Positions 8,454 to 15,872 of a stretch of 29,161 nucleotides of DNA are shown here, in pieces. Position 1 is the stretch's first letter, and every line of letters begins with the position of its first letter. The notes below the pieces were generated by a model that was given only the letters and a program-made list of their open reading frames with translations, had not been told where the DNA came from and ran no database searches. Both the position numbers and the translations under genes were made by a program. The stretch comes from SCTD01 sp046593875 (GTDB lineage Bacteria > Actinomycetota > Actinomycetes > Mycobacteriales > SCTD01): positions 1 through 29,161 of the forward strand of contig JBKJQQ010000072.1 of the NCBI GenBank assembly GCA_046593875.1, read 5' to 3'.

Positions 8454-8465
8454 CACGCTGCACGC

Positions 8466-9422
8466 ATGTCCACCGCTGTCGTCCTCGGCGCCGGCGGCCT
8501 GATCGGTCAGGCCTTCCACCTCGGCGTGCTGCTGGCCCTGCAGGAGGTCACCTCCTTCGACGCGCGGCGCGCCACCACCCTGGTCGGCACGTCCGCCGGG
8601 TCCCTGGTCGCTGCCGGCCTCGCTGCCGGGCTGTCGGCCTCCGACATGCGGGCCGAGGTCCTCGGCGAGCCCCTGTCGGCCGAGGGCCGGCGCATCCGCG
8701 GGACCCGCCAGGCGACCCTGACGATGCCCGAGCCGGCGGTCACGACGCCGCGCCGCCGGCCGCTCGCGCCGCAGGCGCTGCTCGCCGCCGCCCGGCGCCC
8801 CTGGGCGGTGCGCCCCGGCGCCGTCGCCTCCAGCCTGCTGCCCCCCGGCCGCAACCGGACCGACATGATCGCCCGCGGCGTCCAGCGCCTGCACGGCAGC
8901 ACCTGGCCGGAGCGGGACCTGCGCATCTGCGCCGTCCGCGCCGCCGACGCCCGCCGGGTGGTCTTCGGCGCGCCGGGCGCCCCCGCTACCGACGTCGGCA
9001 CGGCGGTCGCCGCCTCGTGCGCGATCCCGTCCTACTTCGCGCCGGTGCACATCGCCGGCAGGGCCTACGTCGACGGCGGGGCGCACTCCCCCAGCAACGC
9101 CGACGTCGTGGCCGCCGACCGGCCGTCGCTCGTCGTCGTCCTCTCGCCGATGTCGCTGGGCAGGGGGACGACCCGCCTGCCGCGCGCCGATCTCGCGCTG
9201 CGCCTGGCCGTCCGGCGCTACCTGGCGCGCGAGGTGGCCGGCCTGCGTCGCCGGGGCGCGGTGGTCGTCGTGCTGCAACCCGGACCGCAGGACCTGCCCG
9301 CGATGGGCCTGAACCCGATGCAGCACCGCCGGGTCGAGCAGGTCATGCGCGTCGCGGCCGCCTCCACGCGCGCGCGTCTGGAGGCGCAGCCCTCGCTGGT
9401 GGCGCTCCTCGCGGAGGCCTAG
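8466..9422 (+). CDS. Patatin-like phospholipase
   Basis: A 318-aa protein of the patatin family (Ser-Asp dyad acyl hydrolases). The oxyanion loop GAGGLIGQ is at 8-15, the nucleophile GTSAG has Ser43, and the acid is in DGGAHSPSN with Asp203. All three elements are intact. No signal peptide or membrane segment is visible, so it probably acts in the cytoplasm or at the inner face of the membrane on glycerolipid acyl chains. CACGCT lies 6 nt before the ATG without a Shine-Dalgarno. The promoter-like string TGACACGCTGCACGC is nearly identical to the one before the ceramidase gene. It converges on the next gene with 10 bp between stops. Confidence 0.9.
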   Translation: MSTAVVLGAGGLIGQAFHLGVLLALQEVTSFDARRATTLVGTSAGSLVAAGLAAGLSASDMRAEVLGEPLSAEGRRIRGTRQATLTMPEPAVTTPRRRPLAPQALLAAARRPWAVRPGAVASSLLPPGRNRTDMIARGVQRLHGSTWPERDLRICAVRAADARRVVFGAPGAPATDVGTAVAASCAIPSYFAPVHIAGRAYVDGGAHSPSNADVVAADRPSLVVVLSPMSLGRGTTRLPRADLALRLAVRRYLAREVAGLRRRGAVVVVLQPGPQDLPAMGLNPMQHRRVEQVMRVAAASTRARLEAQPSLVALLAEA

Positions 9423-9432
9423 CGGGACACGC

Positions 9433-10554
9433 TCAGCGGTACTGCGCGGCGACGCCGAGGACCTTGCGGACGTACCAGTCGGCGTGGTTGTAGGCGAAGA
9501 TCGCGTCGTAGAGCCCGTCCGGGCCGCGGTTCGCGCCGAAGCGGCACAGGTAGCCCGCGGCTGAGGGCACCGCGTCGTACGGGCTCATGATGTCGGCCTT
9601 GCCGTCCCCGTCGCCGTCGATCCCGTAGGCCGCCCAGGTGCTCGGCAGGAACTGCATGGGGCCGAGCGCCCCGGCGCTGGACGGGCCGAGGTGCTTGCCG
9701 TGCGCGCTCTCGACCTGGCCGATGGCGGCGAGCACCGTCCAGGACAGCCCGGGGCAGTAGCGCACCGAGTCGATGTAGAGCTCGCGGTAGCTGCGCGGGC
9801 GGCCGGTCCGGGCCGCGACGGCCTCCGGGCGCAGCACCTCCACGACCGCGTCGTCACCGACGACCTCGCGGACCGCCCGGCGCAGGGCCTTGATGCCGCG
9901 GTCGGGCGCGCTGACGAGGACCGCGCTGGACGGCACGACGCCCAGGCCCTGCGCGACCTCGCGCCCGGTGACCAGGTCGACGCCCGGCAAGCCGTACGCC
10001 GCGACCGCGCCGATCCGCAGCTCGGCGTCGCGGGTGGCGTCCACGGTGATCGTGCCGCCGAGCGGCAGGTCGCGGGAGCGCGCGAGGCCGTACGACGGAG
10101 CCAGCTCGCCACGGGCCACCGCCTGCCACAGCGCGTCCGAGGTAGCGGTCTCCTGCGGGGTGAACGCGCGGAACTGCGACGGGTCGACGCCCAGGACGCG
10201 GGCCGAGCGGCCGCCCACCCGGACCGTCCCGGCGTCGACGACGGTGAGCGCCTCGACCTTGCGGACCGCCTCGAGCGCGGTGAGCTGCGCAGCGGTCAGC
10301 GGCCGCTTCACGGTGACCAGGAGGTCGGGAGCGCGCAGGTCGGCCAGCGGCGCGACAGCGGGCGCCGGAGCGGCGGAACGGCTCGCGGCCGGCGGCGGCA
10401 GGGCCTCGGGCGGCAGCGCGTCCAGCGGGGCCACGGCGCCCACGGCTGGGGTCGGGCGGGCGGACGACGTCGGCGTGGCCGTGGTCGTCGCCACCGCGCC
10501 GGCCACCAGGGTCGCGACCAGAGCGCTGCCCACGAGGGTCGGCGAGAGCCGCAC
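9433..10554 (-). CDS. Secreted lytic murein transglycosylase with an extra N-terminal domain
   Basis: A 373-aa exported protein. GTG 10554 has GAGAGG upstream and opens a signal peptide (LVGSALVATLVAGAVA). An Ala/Pro-rich linker to about residue 75 follows. Residues 79-243 form a domain with TVKRPLTAAQLTALEAV and later LPLGGTITVDATRDAELRIG, which reads like the extracellular core of MacB/FtsX-type permeases (inference). The C-terminal catalytic domain (257-373) is SLT type: Glu282 in GQVESAHG, then GALGPMQFLPSTW and a DGDGDGKAD loop that may bind calcium. It should cleave peptidoglycan glycan strands. The start faces a divergent gene 48 bp away. Confidence 0.88.
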   Translation of the reverse strand: MRLSPTLVGSALVATLVAGAVATTTATPTSSARPTPAVGAVAPLDALPPEALPPPAASRSAAPAPAVAPLADLRAPDLLVTVKRPLTAAQLTALEAVRKVEALTVVDAGTVRVGGRSARVLGVDPSQFRAFTPQETATSDALWQAVARGELAPSYGLARSRDLPLGGTITVDATRDAELRIGAVAAYGLPGVDLVTGREVAQGLGVVPSSAVLVSAPDRGIKALRRAVREVVGDDAVVEVLRPEAVAARTGRPRSYRELYIDSVRYCPGLSWTVLAAIGQVESAHGKHLGPSSAGALGPMQFLPSTWAAYGIDGDGDGKADIMSPYDAVPSAAGYLCRFGANRGPDGLYDAIFAYNHADWYVRKVLGVAAQYR

Positions 10555-10602
10555 GGACCTGCCTCTCGATCGGCGCCGCACCCTCGGTGCGACGATGCGG
10601 AC

Positions 10603-12333
10603 GTGCTGCGGATCGCGAACTGCTCCGGCTTCTACGGCGATCGGGCCAGCGCGCTGTCCGAAGTGCTCGACGACGGACCGGTGGATGTCGTCACCGGGGA
10701 CTACCTCGCCGAGCTCACCATGCTCATCCTGTTTCGCTCTCGGGCCAAGGATCCCTCCCGCGGCTACGCGACAACCTTCCTGCGCCAGCTCGAGCCTGTG
10801 CTCGGGGCCGTCGTCGACCGGGGCACCCGGATCGTCGTGAACGCCGGCGGCCTGGCTCCCGCGGCCTGCGCCTCCGCCGTACGCGACCTGGCTGCGGCCC
10901 TCGGCCTGGAGCTGCCGGTCGCGCATGTGGAGGGGGACGACCTCCTCCCCCGCGTCGCCTCGTTGCCGCTCCCCAACCTGGACACCGGCGCGCCGCTGAC
11001 CGGCTCACCCCTGACCGCCAACGCCTACCTCGGGGCCTGGGGCATCTGCGCCGCCCTGCAGGCCGGCGCGCAGGTCGTCGTGACCGGCCGAGTCACCGAC
11101 GCCTCGCTGGTGGTCGGGCCGGCGGCGGCGCACTTCGGCTGGGCGCGCGACGACTGGGACCGCCTGGCCGGCGCGGTCGCCGTCGGGCACGTCCTGGAGT
11201 GCGGCACGCAGGCGACCGGCGGCAACTACTCCTTCGTCCGCGAAGAGGTCGCCCAGCCGCTGCGCATGGGCTTCCCCGTGGCCGAGGTCGCGGCGGACGG
11301 CTCGGCGGTCATCACCAAGCACCCCGGCACCGGCGGGGCCGTGACGGTCGGCACCGTGACGGCCCAGCTGCTGTACGAGATCGCCGGACCGCTCTACGCC
11401 GGGCCGGACGTGGTCACCGACTTCGCCACGCTCTCGGTGGAGGAGGACGGCCCGGACCGGGTGCGCCTGTCCGGTGCCCGCGGGAGCGCCCCGAGCGGCC
11501 GGCTGAAGGTCTGCCTGAACATGCTGGGCGGGTTCCGCAACAAGATGGAGTTCGTGCTCACCGGGCTCGACGTCGAGGCCAAGGCGGCCCTCGCGCTGGA
11601 CGGTCTGCGCGAGGCCTATCCGCACCCCTTCGAGCACCGCCTGGTGCGGCTCGACCGCGAAGACGCCGCCACCAACGAGCAGGCCGCCGCCCTGCTGAAG
11701 GTGCACGTGCGCGGCGACGACCCCAAGGTCGTCGGCCGGGCCTTCTCCGGTGCGGCGGTCGAGCTCGCGCTCGCGAGCTACCCCGGCTTCACGCTGACCT
11801 CCCAGCCCGGCGACGCCACGCCGTACGGCATCTACTGGCCGGCGCTGGTCGACGCCGCCGAGGTCGAGCACGTCGTGGTGCACGCCGACGGCCACCGCGA
11901 GGTCGTCCCGCACACCCCACCCGCTGCTGCGCCGATCATGCCGTTGTTGCCCACCGCGCCCGCTCAGCAGGTGAGGAACGACTGCATGATCGGCGGGGAG
12001 ACGCAGCGTGTGCCTCTCGGCAGGGTGCTCGGGGCGCGCTCTGGCGACAAGGGCGGCAACGCCAACGTCGGCTTCTGGGCGCGCACCGACGAGGCCGCCG
12101 CCTGGCTGCTCGCCTGGCTGGACGAGGCCGCGTTCCGCGCGCTGCTCCCCGAGGCCGACGGTCTGGCCGTCGACGTCCACCCGTTGCCGAACCTGCGTGC
12201 GGTCAACGTCGTCGTGCACGGCCTGCTCGGCGAGGGGGTCGCCAGCAGCACCCGCTTCGACCCGCAGGCCAAGGGCCTGGGCGAGTACCTCCGGTCGCGG
12301 CACGTGGACGTCCCCGTCAGCCTGCTGGGGTGA
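10603..12333 (+). CDS. AtuA-family (DUF1446) protein with fused C-terminal AtuA-like domain
   Basis: This gene encodes 576 residues from GTG 10603. The start LRIANCSGFYGDR and VVTGDYLAELTM are typical of the acyclic terpene utilisation AtuA / DUF1446 family. The main domain runs to about 435, followed by a Pro-rich linker (PHTPPAAAPIMP). A second, ferredoxin-fold AtuA-like domain runs from about 468 (VPLGRVLGARSGDKGGNAN) to 572. In Pseudomonas, AtuA is needed for growth on citronellol-type terpenes, but its reaction is not settled. GACGAT stands 6 nt before the GTG, a leaderless pattern. The stop overlaps the start of the reductase gene (GTGA), so the two are probably cotranslated. Confidence 0.88.
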   Translation: MLRIANCSGFYGDRASALSEVLDDGPVDVVTGDYLAELTMLILFRSRAKDPSRGYATTFLRQLEPVLGAVVDRGTRIVVNAGGLAPAACASAVRDLAAALGLELPVAHVEGDDLLPRVASLPLPNLDTGAPLTGSPLTANAYLGAWGICAALQAGAQVVVTGRVTDASLVVGPAAAHFGWARDDWDRLAGAVAVGHVLECGTQATGGNYSFVREEVAQPLRMGFPVAEVAADGSAVITKHPGTGGAVTVGTVTAQLLYEIAGPLYAGPDVVTDFATLSVEEDGPDRVRLSGARGSAPSGRLKVCLNMLGGFRNKMEFVLTGLDVEAKAALALDGLREAYPHPFEHRLVRLDREDAATNEQAAALLKVHVRGDDPKVVGRAFSGAAVELALASYPGFTLTSQPGDATPYGIYWPALVDAAEVEHVVVHADGHREVVPHTPPAAAPIMPLLPTAPAQQVRNDCMIGGETQRVPLGRVLGARSGDKGGNANVGFWARTDEAAAWLLAWLDEAAFRALLPEADGLAVDVHPLPNLRAVNVVVHGLLGEGVASSTRFDPQAKGLGEYLRSRHVDVPVSLLG

Positions 12334-13442
12334 CCGACTACGACGTCGCAGTCGTCGGCGCGGGCCCCGCCGGCGCTGCGGCCGCCCTCGCGGCAGCCCG
12401 CACCGGTGCCCGGACCGTGCTGCTGGAGCGCGAGCGCCTCCCCCGCTACAAGCGCTGCGGCGGCGGCATGATCGGCGCGTCGCAGGCGGCCGTGGCGGTC
12501 GCCGGCGTCGACCTCGGCCCGCTCTCGCTCGACCGGGTCGGGCGCTTCACCTTCACCTCCCGCGGCCGCGCCTCCTTCACCCGCGAGACGCACCCGTTCC
12601 TGCCGATGGTGCTGCGCTCTCAGCTGGACGCCGCGCTCGTGCAGGTCGCGCTCGAGGCCGGCGTCGAGCTGCGCGAGGGCGTGACGGTCACCTCGTACGA
12701 GCAGGACGCGACAGGCGTGCGGCTCGGCACCCGCGACGGGGTCGTGACCGCGGGCGCGGTCGTCGGCGCCGACGGCTCCGGCAGCCGCGCCGCCGCGCAC
12801 GTCGGGGTCGTCTGCGACCAGGTCGACCTCGGCATGGAGGCCGAGCTGCCGACGCCGCCCGGCAGCGACTGGGGCGGCCGGGTGCTGCTCGACTGGGGAC
12901 CGGTGCCGGGCTCGTACGGCTGGGTCTTCCCGAAGGGTGACACCCTCACCGTCGGCGTCATCGGCGACCGCGCGCAGGGCGAGGCGGTGCGGGCCTACTA
13001 CCGGTCCTTCGTGGCGCAGCTCGGGCTCGACCTGGCGACGGCGCACGTCGACGGCGGCCACCTCACCCGCGTCCGCGCCGCGGGATCGCCGCTCGTGAAG
13101 GGGCGCGTGCTGGTCGCCGGTGACGCCGCCGGTCTGCTCGAGCCGTGGACACGGGAGGGCATCTCGTTCGCGCTGCGGTCCGGCGCGCTGGCCGGTGCTG
13201 CGGCGGCCGGCGACCCTGCGACCTACCGAGCTGAGGTGGAGCGCGCTCTCGGCGCAGAGGTCGCGGCCGGGCGCCGGGCGCTGGCCGCGTTCACCCGCCA
13301 CCCGCGGCTGGTGCACGAGGTGATGCGCTCGTTGCCCGGGATGTTCGGGCTGTTCGGGCGCCTGGTCAGCGGCCAGACCTCGCTGGACCAGCAGCTGGAG
13401 CGCCGCTCGATCCGCGGGCTCGTCACCGTGCTGGGCGGCTAG
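12330..13442 (+). CDS. Geranylgeranyl-reductase-family FAD oxidoreductase
   Basis: A 370-aa flavoprotein from GTG 12330, overlapping the previous stop by 4 bp. The FAD dinucleotide motif VVGAGPAG is at 8-15 with Glu33 ending the second strand. KRCGGGMIG at 41-49 has the family cysteine. PGSYGWVFPKG at 193-203 is the PxxYxWxFPK signature of geranylgeranyl reductases, and VLVAGDAAGLLEPWTREGI contacts FAD. Relatives saturate double bonds of prenyl chains such as menaquinone or lipid tails; some are other FAD hydroxylases. The pairing with AtuA suggests isoprenoid chemistry (inference). Its TAG shares the palindrome CTAG (13439-13442) with the stop of the facing methyltransferase gene. Confidence 0.9.
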   Translation: MTDYDVAVVGAGPAGAAAALAAARTGARTVLLERERLPRYKRCGGGMIGASQAAVAVAGVDLGPLSLDRVGRFTFTSRGRASFTRETHPFLPMVLRSQLDAALVQVALEAGVELREGVTVTSYEQDATGVRLGTRDGVVTAGAVVGADGSGSRAAAHVGVVCDQVDLGMEAELPTPPGSDWGGRVLLDWGPVPGSYGWVFPKGDTLTVGVIGDRAQGEAVRAYYRSFVAQLGLDLATAHVDGGHLTRVRAAGSPLVKGRVLVAGDAAGLLEPWTREGISFALRSGALAGAAAAGDPATYRAEVERALGAEVAAGRRALAAFTRHPRLVHEVMRSLPGMFGLFGRLVSGQTSLDQQLERRSIRGLVTVLGG

Positions 13443-14269
13443 GCCCGGCGCGTGCCGACGGACAGCAGGTACTCCTGCTCGAAGCGCGCGGCGTCGCCGG
13501 AACCGCGGTTCCACGTGTCGCAGAAGGCGTCCAGTGCGGCGTCGAGCTCCTGCTCCCGGCCCTGGCTCTCCGCGAAGGCGCGGGTCGCGATGGTCGGGCC
13601 GTAGTAGGCCTTGAAGTGCGCGGCGTACTCCCCCCTCTCCCGGAAGGCGGTGACCTCGAGGTTGTCCCGTTCCATGACGCTGAACGCGACCCGGTCGCCG
13701 AACAGGTTCGCGAGGTGCTCCTCGCCGCCCCAGAGCGGTGCCGGTTGCGCGCCGGGCGGGGGCGGTGGGGCAAAGGGCTTCATCGTGCGGAACAGGTCGC
13801 CGATCATCCCCTCCGGCGTCCAGCTCAGCAGCGCGATCGTGCCGCCCGGCTTGCACACCCGGACCAGCTCATCCGCAGCCTCCTGGTGGTGCGGCGCGAA
13901 CATGACCCCGATGGAGGACATGACGACGTCGTACGACGCGTCGTCGAAGGGCAGGTGCTCGGCGTCGGCCTCGACCCACTCCATGTCGAGCCCGGCCGCC
14001 TCCGGCCGGCGCTCACCCGCAGCCAGCAGCTCCGGCGTGAGGTCGCTGGCGGTCACCTTCGCCCCGCGCTGCGCCGCCGGGATCGCAGCGTTGCCCGTGC
14101 CCGCCGCGACGTCGAGCACGCGCACGCCGGGCCCGAGGTCCAAGGCGCCTACCAGCCGCTGGCCCACGGGCAGCCGGAAGGTGTCGAACATGCGCGCGTA
14201 GTCACCTTTGCCCCACATGGCGCGGTGCTTGCTCTTGAGCTCGGTGTCTGCCATGTCGATCGTCGTCAT
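13439..14269 (-). CDS. Class I SAM-dependent methyltransferase
   Basis: This gene encodes 276 residues. ATG 14269 follows a GGGGGG Shine-Dalgarno-like run and begins MTTIDMADTELKSKHRAMWG. Motif I VLDVAAGTGN is at 51-60, and the acidic residue of strand 2 is in VTASDLTPE at 72-80. EADAEHLPFDDASYD at 100-114 and VCKPGGTIAL correspond to later motifs. The arrangement is that of UbiE/ArsM-like small-molecule methyltransferases; the acceptor is unknown. A Pro-rich loop (FAPPPPPGAQP) lies after the core. The terminal stop overlaps the facing reductase stop. Confidence 0.9.
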   Translation of the reverse strand: MTTIDMADTELKSKHRAMWGKGDYARMFDTFRLPVGQRLVGALDLGPGVRVLDVAAGTGNAAIPAAQRGAKVTASDLTPELLAAGERRPEAAGLDMEWVEADAEHLPFDDASYDVVMSSIGVMFAPHHQEAADELVRVCKPGGTIALLSWTPEGMIGDLFRTMKPFAPPPPPGAQPAPLWGGEEHLANLFGDRVAFSVMERDNLEVTAFRERGEYAAHFKAYYGPTIATRAFAESQGREQELDAALDAFCDTWNRGSGDAARFEQEYLLSVGTRRA

Positions 14270-14340
14270 CACGCATCCCCCCAGTCCAACCCCCTGCCGG
14301 ACGCCGTCACCATGGACCTGTCCTCCCTCCGGAGCAAGGG

Positions 14341-14403
14341 TCAGGTCGCGGAGAGCTCCAGCGCGATGCCGTCCGGGGCGCGCAGCTCGACCAGGCGCGG
14401 GCC
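14341..14403 (-). pseudogene. C-terminal remnant of a VOC/glyoxalase-like gene
   Basis: Just downstream of the CoA-transferase stop, in another frame, the minus strand reads GPRLVELRAPDGIALEL, followed by four more residues and TGA (14341-14343). This matches the last strand of vicinal-oxygen-chelate proteins, which typically end in VxLRDPDGNxIEL. No upstream part of such a gene remains, because the frame runs back through the CoA-transferase gene. It looks like the tail of a gene lost by deletion. The match is short, so chance is possible. Confidence 0.4.
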
Positions 14404-14411
14404 CGCGGCCC

Positions 14412-15554
14412 CTACCCCGCGAACTCCGACCGCACCGCGTCGCCGTGCTCGTCGAGCTCGGGAGCGGGCACGCGCACCACGGGGTCGGGGGCGGTCGAGA
14501 CCTTGACCGGGTTGCCCGGCCCGGGCAGTCCGCCGGCGTCGATGACCATCCGTCGGACGGCCGTCTGCTCGCTGCCGACCGCCTCGGCGACGGTGTTGAT
14601 GGGCCCGCAGGGGACGCCGGCCAGGTCGAGCTCGCCCAGCCAGTGGGCCGCGTCCTGCGCCCGCAGGGCGCCCTCGAGCAGCACCTTGAGCTCGTCCCGC
14701 CGGGCGTGCCGCTCGGCGTTGGTCGCGAAGCCGCCCAGGTCCAGGCCCAGCGCCCGCAGCAGCGCAAGGAACAGCGTGTCGTTGGCCGCGCAGATCGTGA
14801 TGTCGCGGTCGCGGCAGGAGAACGTGTCGAACGGCGCGATGGCGAAGTGCGCGTTGCCGATCGGCCCCGGGTCCGTGCCGGTCGCGAGGTAGGACAGCGC
14901 GGCACCCTCCAGCAGGCTGACCGTCGCGTCGTACATCGCGATGTCGACGTGGCACCCGCGGCCACTGCGGGCGCGCCCGAGCAGGGCGGTGGTGATGCCG
15001 CCGAAGGCGTAGAGGCCCGCCGACAGGTCCGCGACCGGCACCCCCGGCTTGACCGGCGCGCCGCCCGCCACCCCGGTGACGGCCATGATCCCGCTCATCC
15101 CCTGCACGACGGCGTCGTAGGCCGGTCGCTGCGACCACGGGCCGCTGTGGCCGAAGCCGCTGATCGAGCAGTAGACGAGCCCGGGGTTGCGCACGAGCAG
15201 CTCGTCGACGCCGAGCCCGAGCCGGTCCATGACGCCCGGGCGGTAGTTCTCGACCAGGACGTCGGCCCGTGCGGCCAGCGCGCGGGCGACGGCGAGGTCG
15301 GCCGGGTCCTTGAGGTCGAGCGCGACGGACTCCTTGCCCCGGTTGACGCGGGCGAAGTACAGCGACCGGCCGTCCGAGAACGGCCCGTAGCCGCGGGAGT
15401 CGTCGCCGGAGCCGGGCCGCTCGACCTTGACCACCCGGGCGCCGTGGTCGGCCAGCATCATCGTGGCGAAGGGACCGGCCAGCACCCGACTGAAGTCGGC
15501 GACGAGCAGCCCGTCGAGGGGAGGACCGGCGGAAGGGGACGACACGCCGCCCAT
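14412..15554 (-). CDS. CaiB/BaiF-type CoA transferase (family III)
   Basis: A 380-aa class III CoA transferase. It begins after a short Ser/Pro leader with LLVADFSRVLAGPFATMMLAD and GARVVKVERPGSGDDSRG, the CoA-binding N-terminal region. Asp147 in PAYDAVVQGMSG is the expected acyl-carrying aspartate. YCSISGFGHSGPW, NYRPGVMDRLGL and CGPINTVAEAV are conserved family segments. The enzyme moves CoA between carboxylic acids; the substrate is unknown. Start ATG 15554 is preferred; GTG 15545 is an alternative with equally plausible context. It is divergent from the DUF7455 gene (49 bp between starts). Confidence 0.9.
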   Translation of the reverse strand: MGGVSSPSAGPPLDGLLVADFSRVLAGPFATMMLADHGARVVKVERPGSGDDSRGYGPFSDGRSLYFARVNRGKESVALDLKDPADLAVARALAARADVLVENYRPGVMDRLGLGVDELLVRNPGLVYCSISGFGHSGPWSQRPAYDAVVQGMSGIMAVTGVAGGAPVKPGVPVADLSAGLYAFGGITTALLGRARSGRGCHVDIAMYDATVSLLEGAALSYLATGTDPGPIGNAHFAIAPFDTFSCRDRDITICAANDTLFLALLRALGLDLGGFATNAERHARRDELKVLLEGALRAQDAAHWLGELDLAGVPCGPINTVAEAVGSEQTAVRRMVIDAGGLPGPGNPVKVSTAPDPVVRVPAPELDEHGDAVRSEFAG

Positions 15555-15603
15555 CCTGCCTTTCGACGGGAACGTCGAGCCGGAACGTGGTGTTGTGTAC
15601 AGC

Positions 15604-15804
15604 GTGACCGGAACCGTGACACCCACCGCCCCCACCCTCACCGCCGCCGACCGCTGCGACCGCTGTGGCGCGCAGGCCTTCGTGCGGGTCGTCCTGTCCG
15701 CGGGCGACCTCCTGTTCTGCGGTCACCACGCCAAGGCGTACGAGGACAAGCTCCGCGCCTCGGCCGTCGACTGGGTCGACGAGACCGCGACCCTGAACAG
15801 CTGA
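15604..15804 (+). CDS. DUF7455-like small zinc-ribbon protein
   Basis: This gene encodes 66 residues from GTG 15604; GTG 15616 is an alternative. LTAADRCDRCGAQAFVRVVL is followed by LLFCGHHAKAYEDKLR. C18-x2-C21 and C39-x-H41-H42 could bind one zinc. The layout is that of a short protein conserved across Actinomycetota, whose role is unknown. There is no Shine-Dalgarno before the GTG. GGAAC (15569-15573) and GTT (15592-15594), 18 bp apart, resemble an ECF-type promoter whose start point would lie next to the GTG; this is weak. A strong hairpin begins 11 nt after the stop. Confidence 0.8.
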   Translation: MTGTVTPTAPTLTAADRCDRCGAQAFVRVVLSAGDLLFCGHHAKAYEDKLRASAVDWVDETATLNS

Positions 15805-15815
15805 GCCTGCTCCGC

Positions 15816-15860
15816 CGCCGACGGCCGCCGTCCCCGCCCGGGGTACGGCGGCCGTCGGCG
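15816..15860 (+). terminator. Strong GC-rich hairpin after the DUF7455 gene
   Basis: A 16-bp perfect stem (15816-15831 with 15845-15860) is extended by four more C-G pairs (15832-15835 with 15840-15843) across a single bulge at 15844, closing on a GCCC loop. No T-tract follows. It probably terminates or processes the DUF7455 transcript. It ends next to a possible TTG 15861 and 12 nt before GTG 15873, the likely start of the next gene, so it may also limit read-through into that gene. Confidence 0.62.
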
Positions 15861-15872
15861 TTGCTGGACCTG

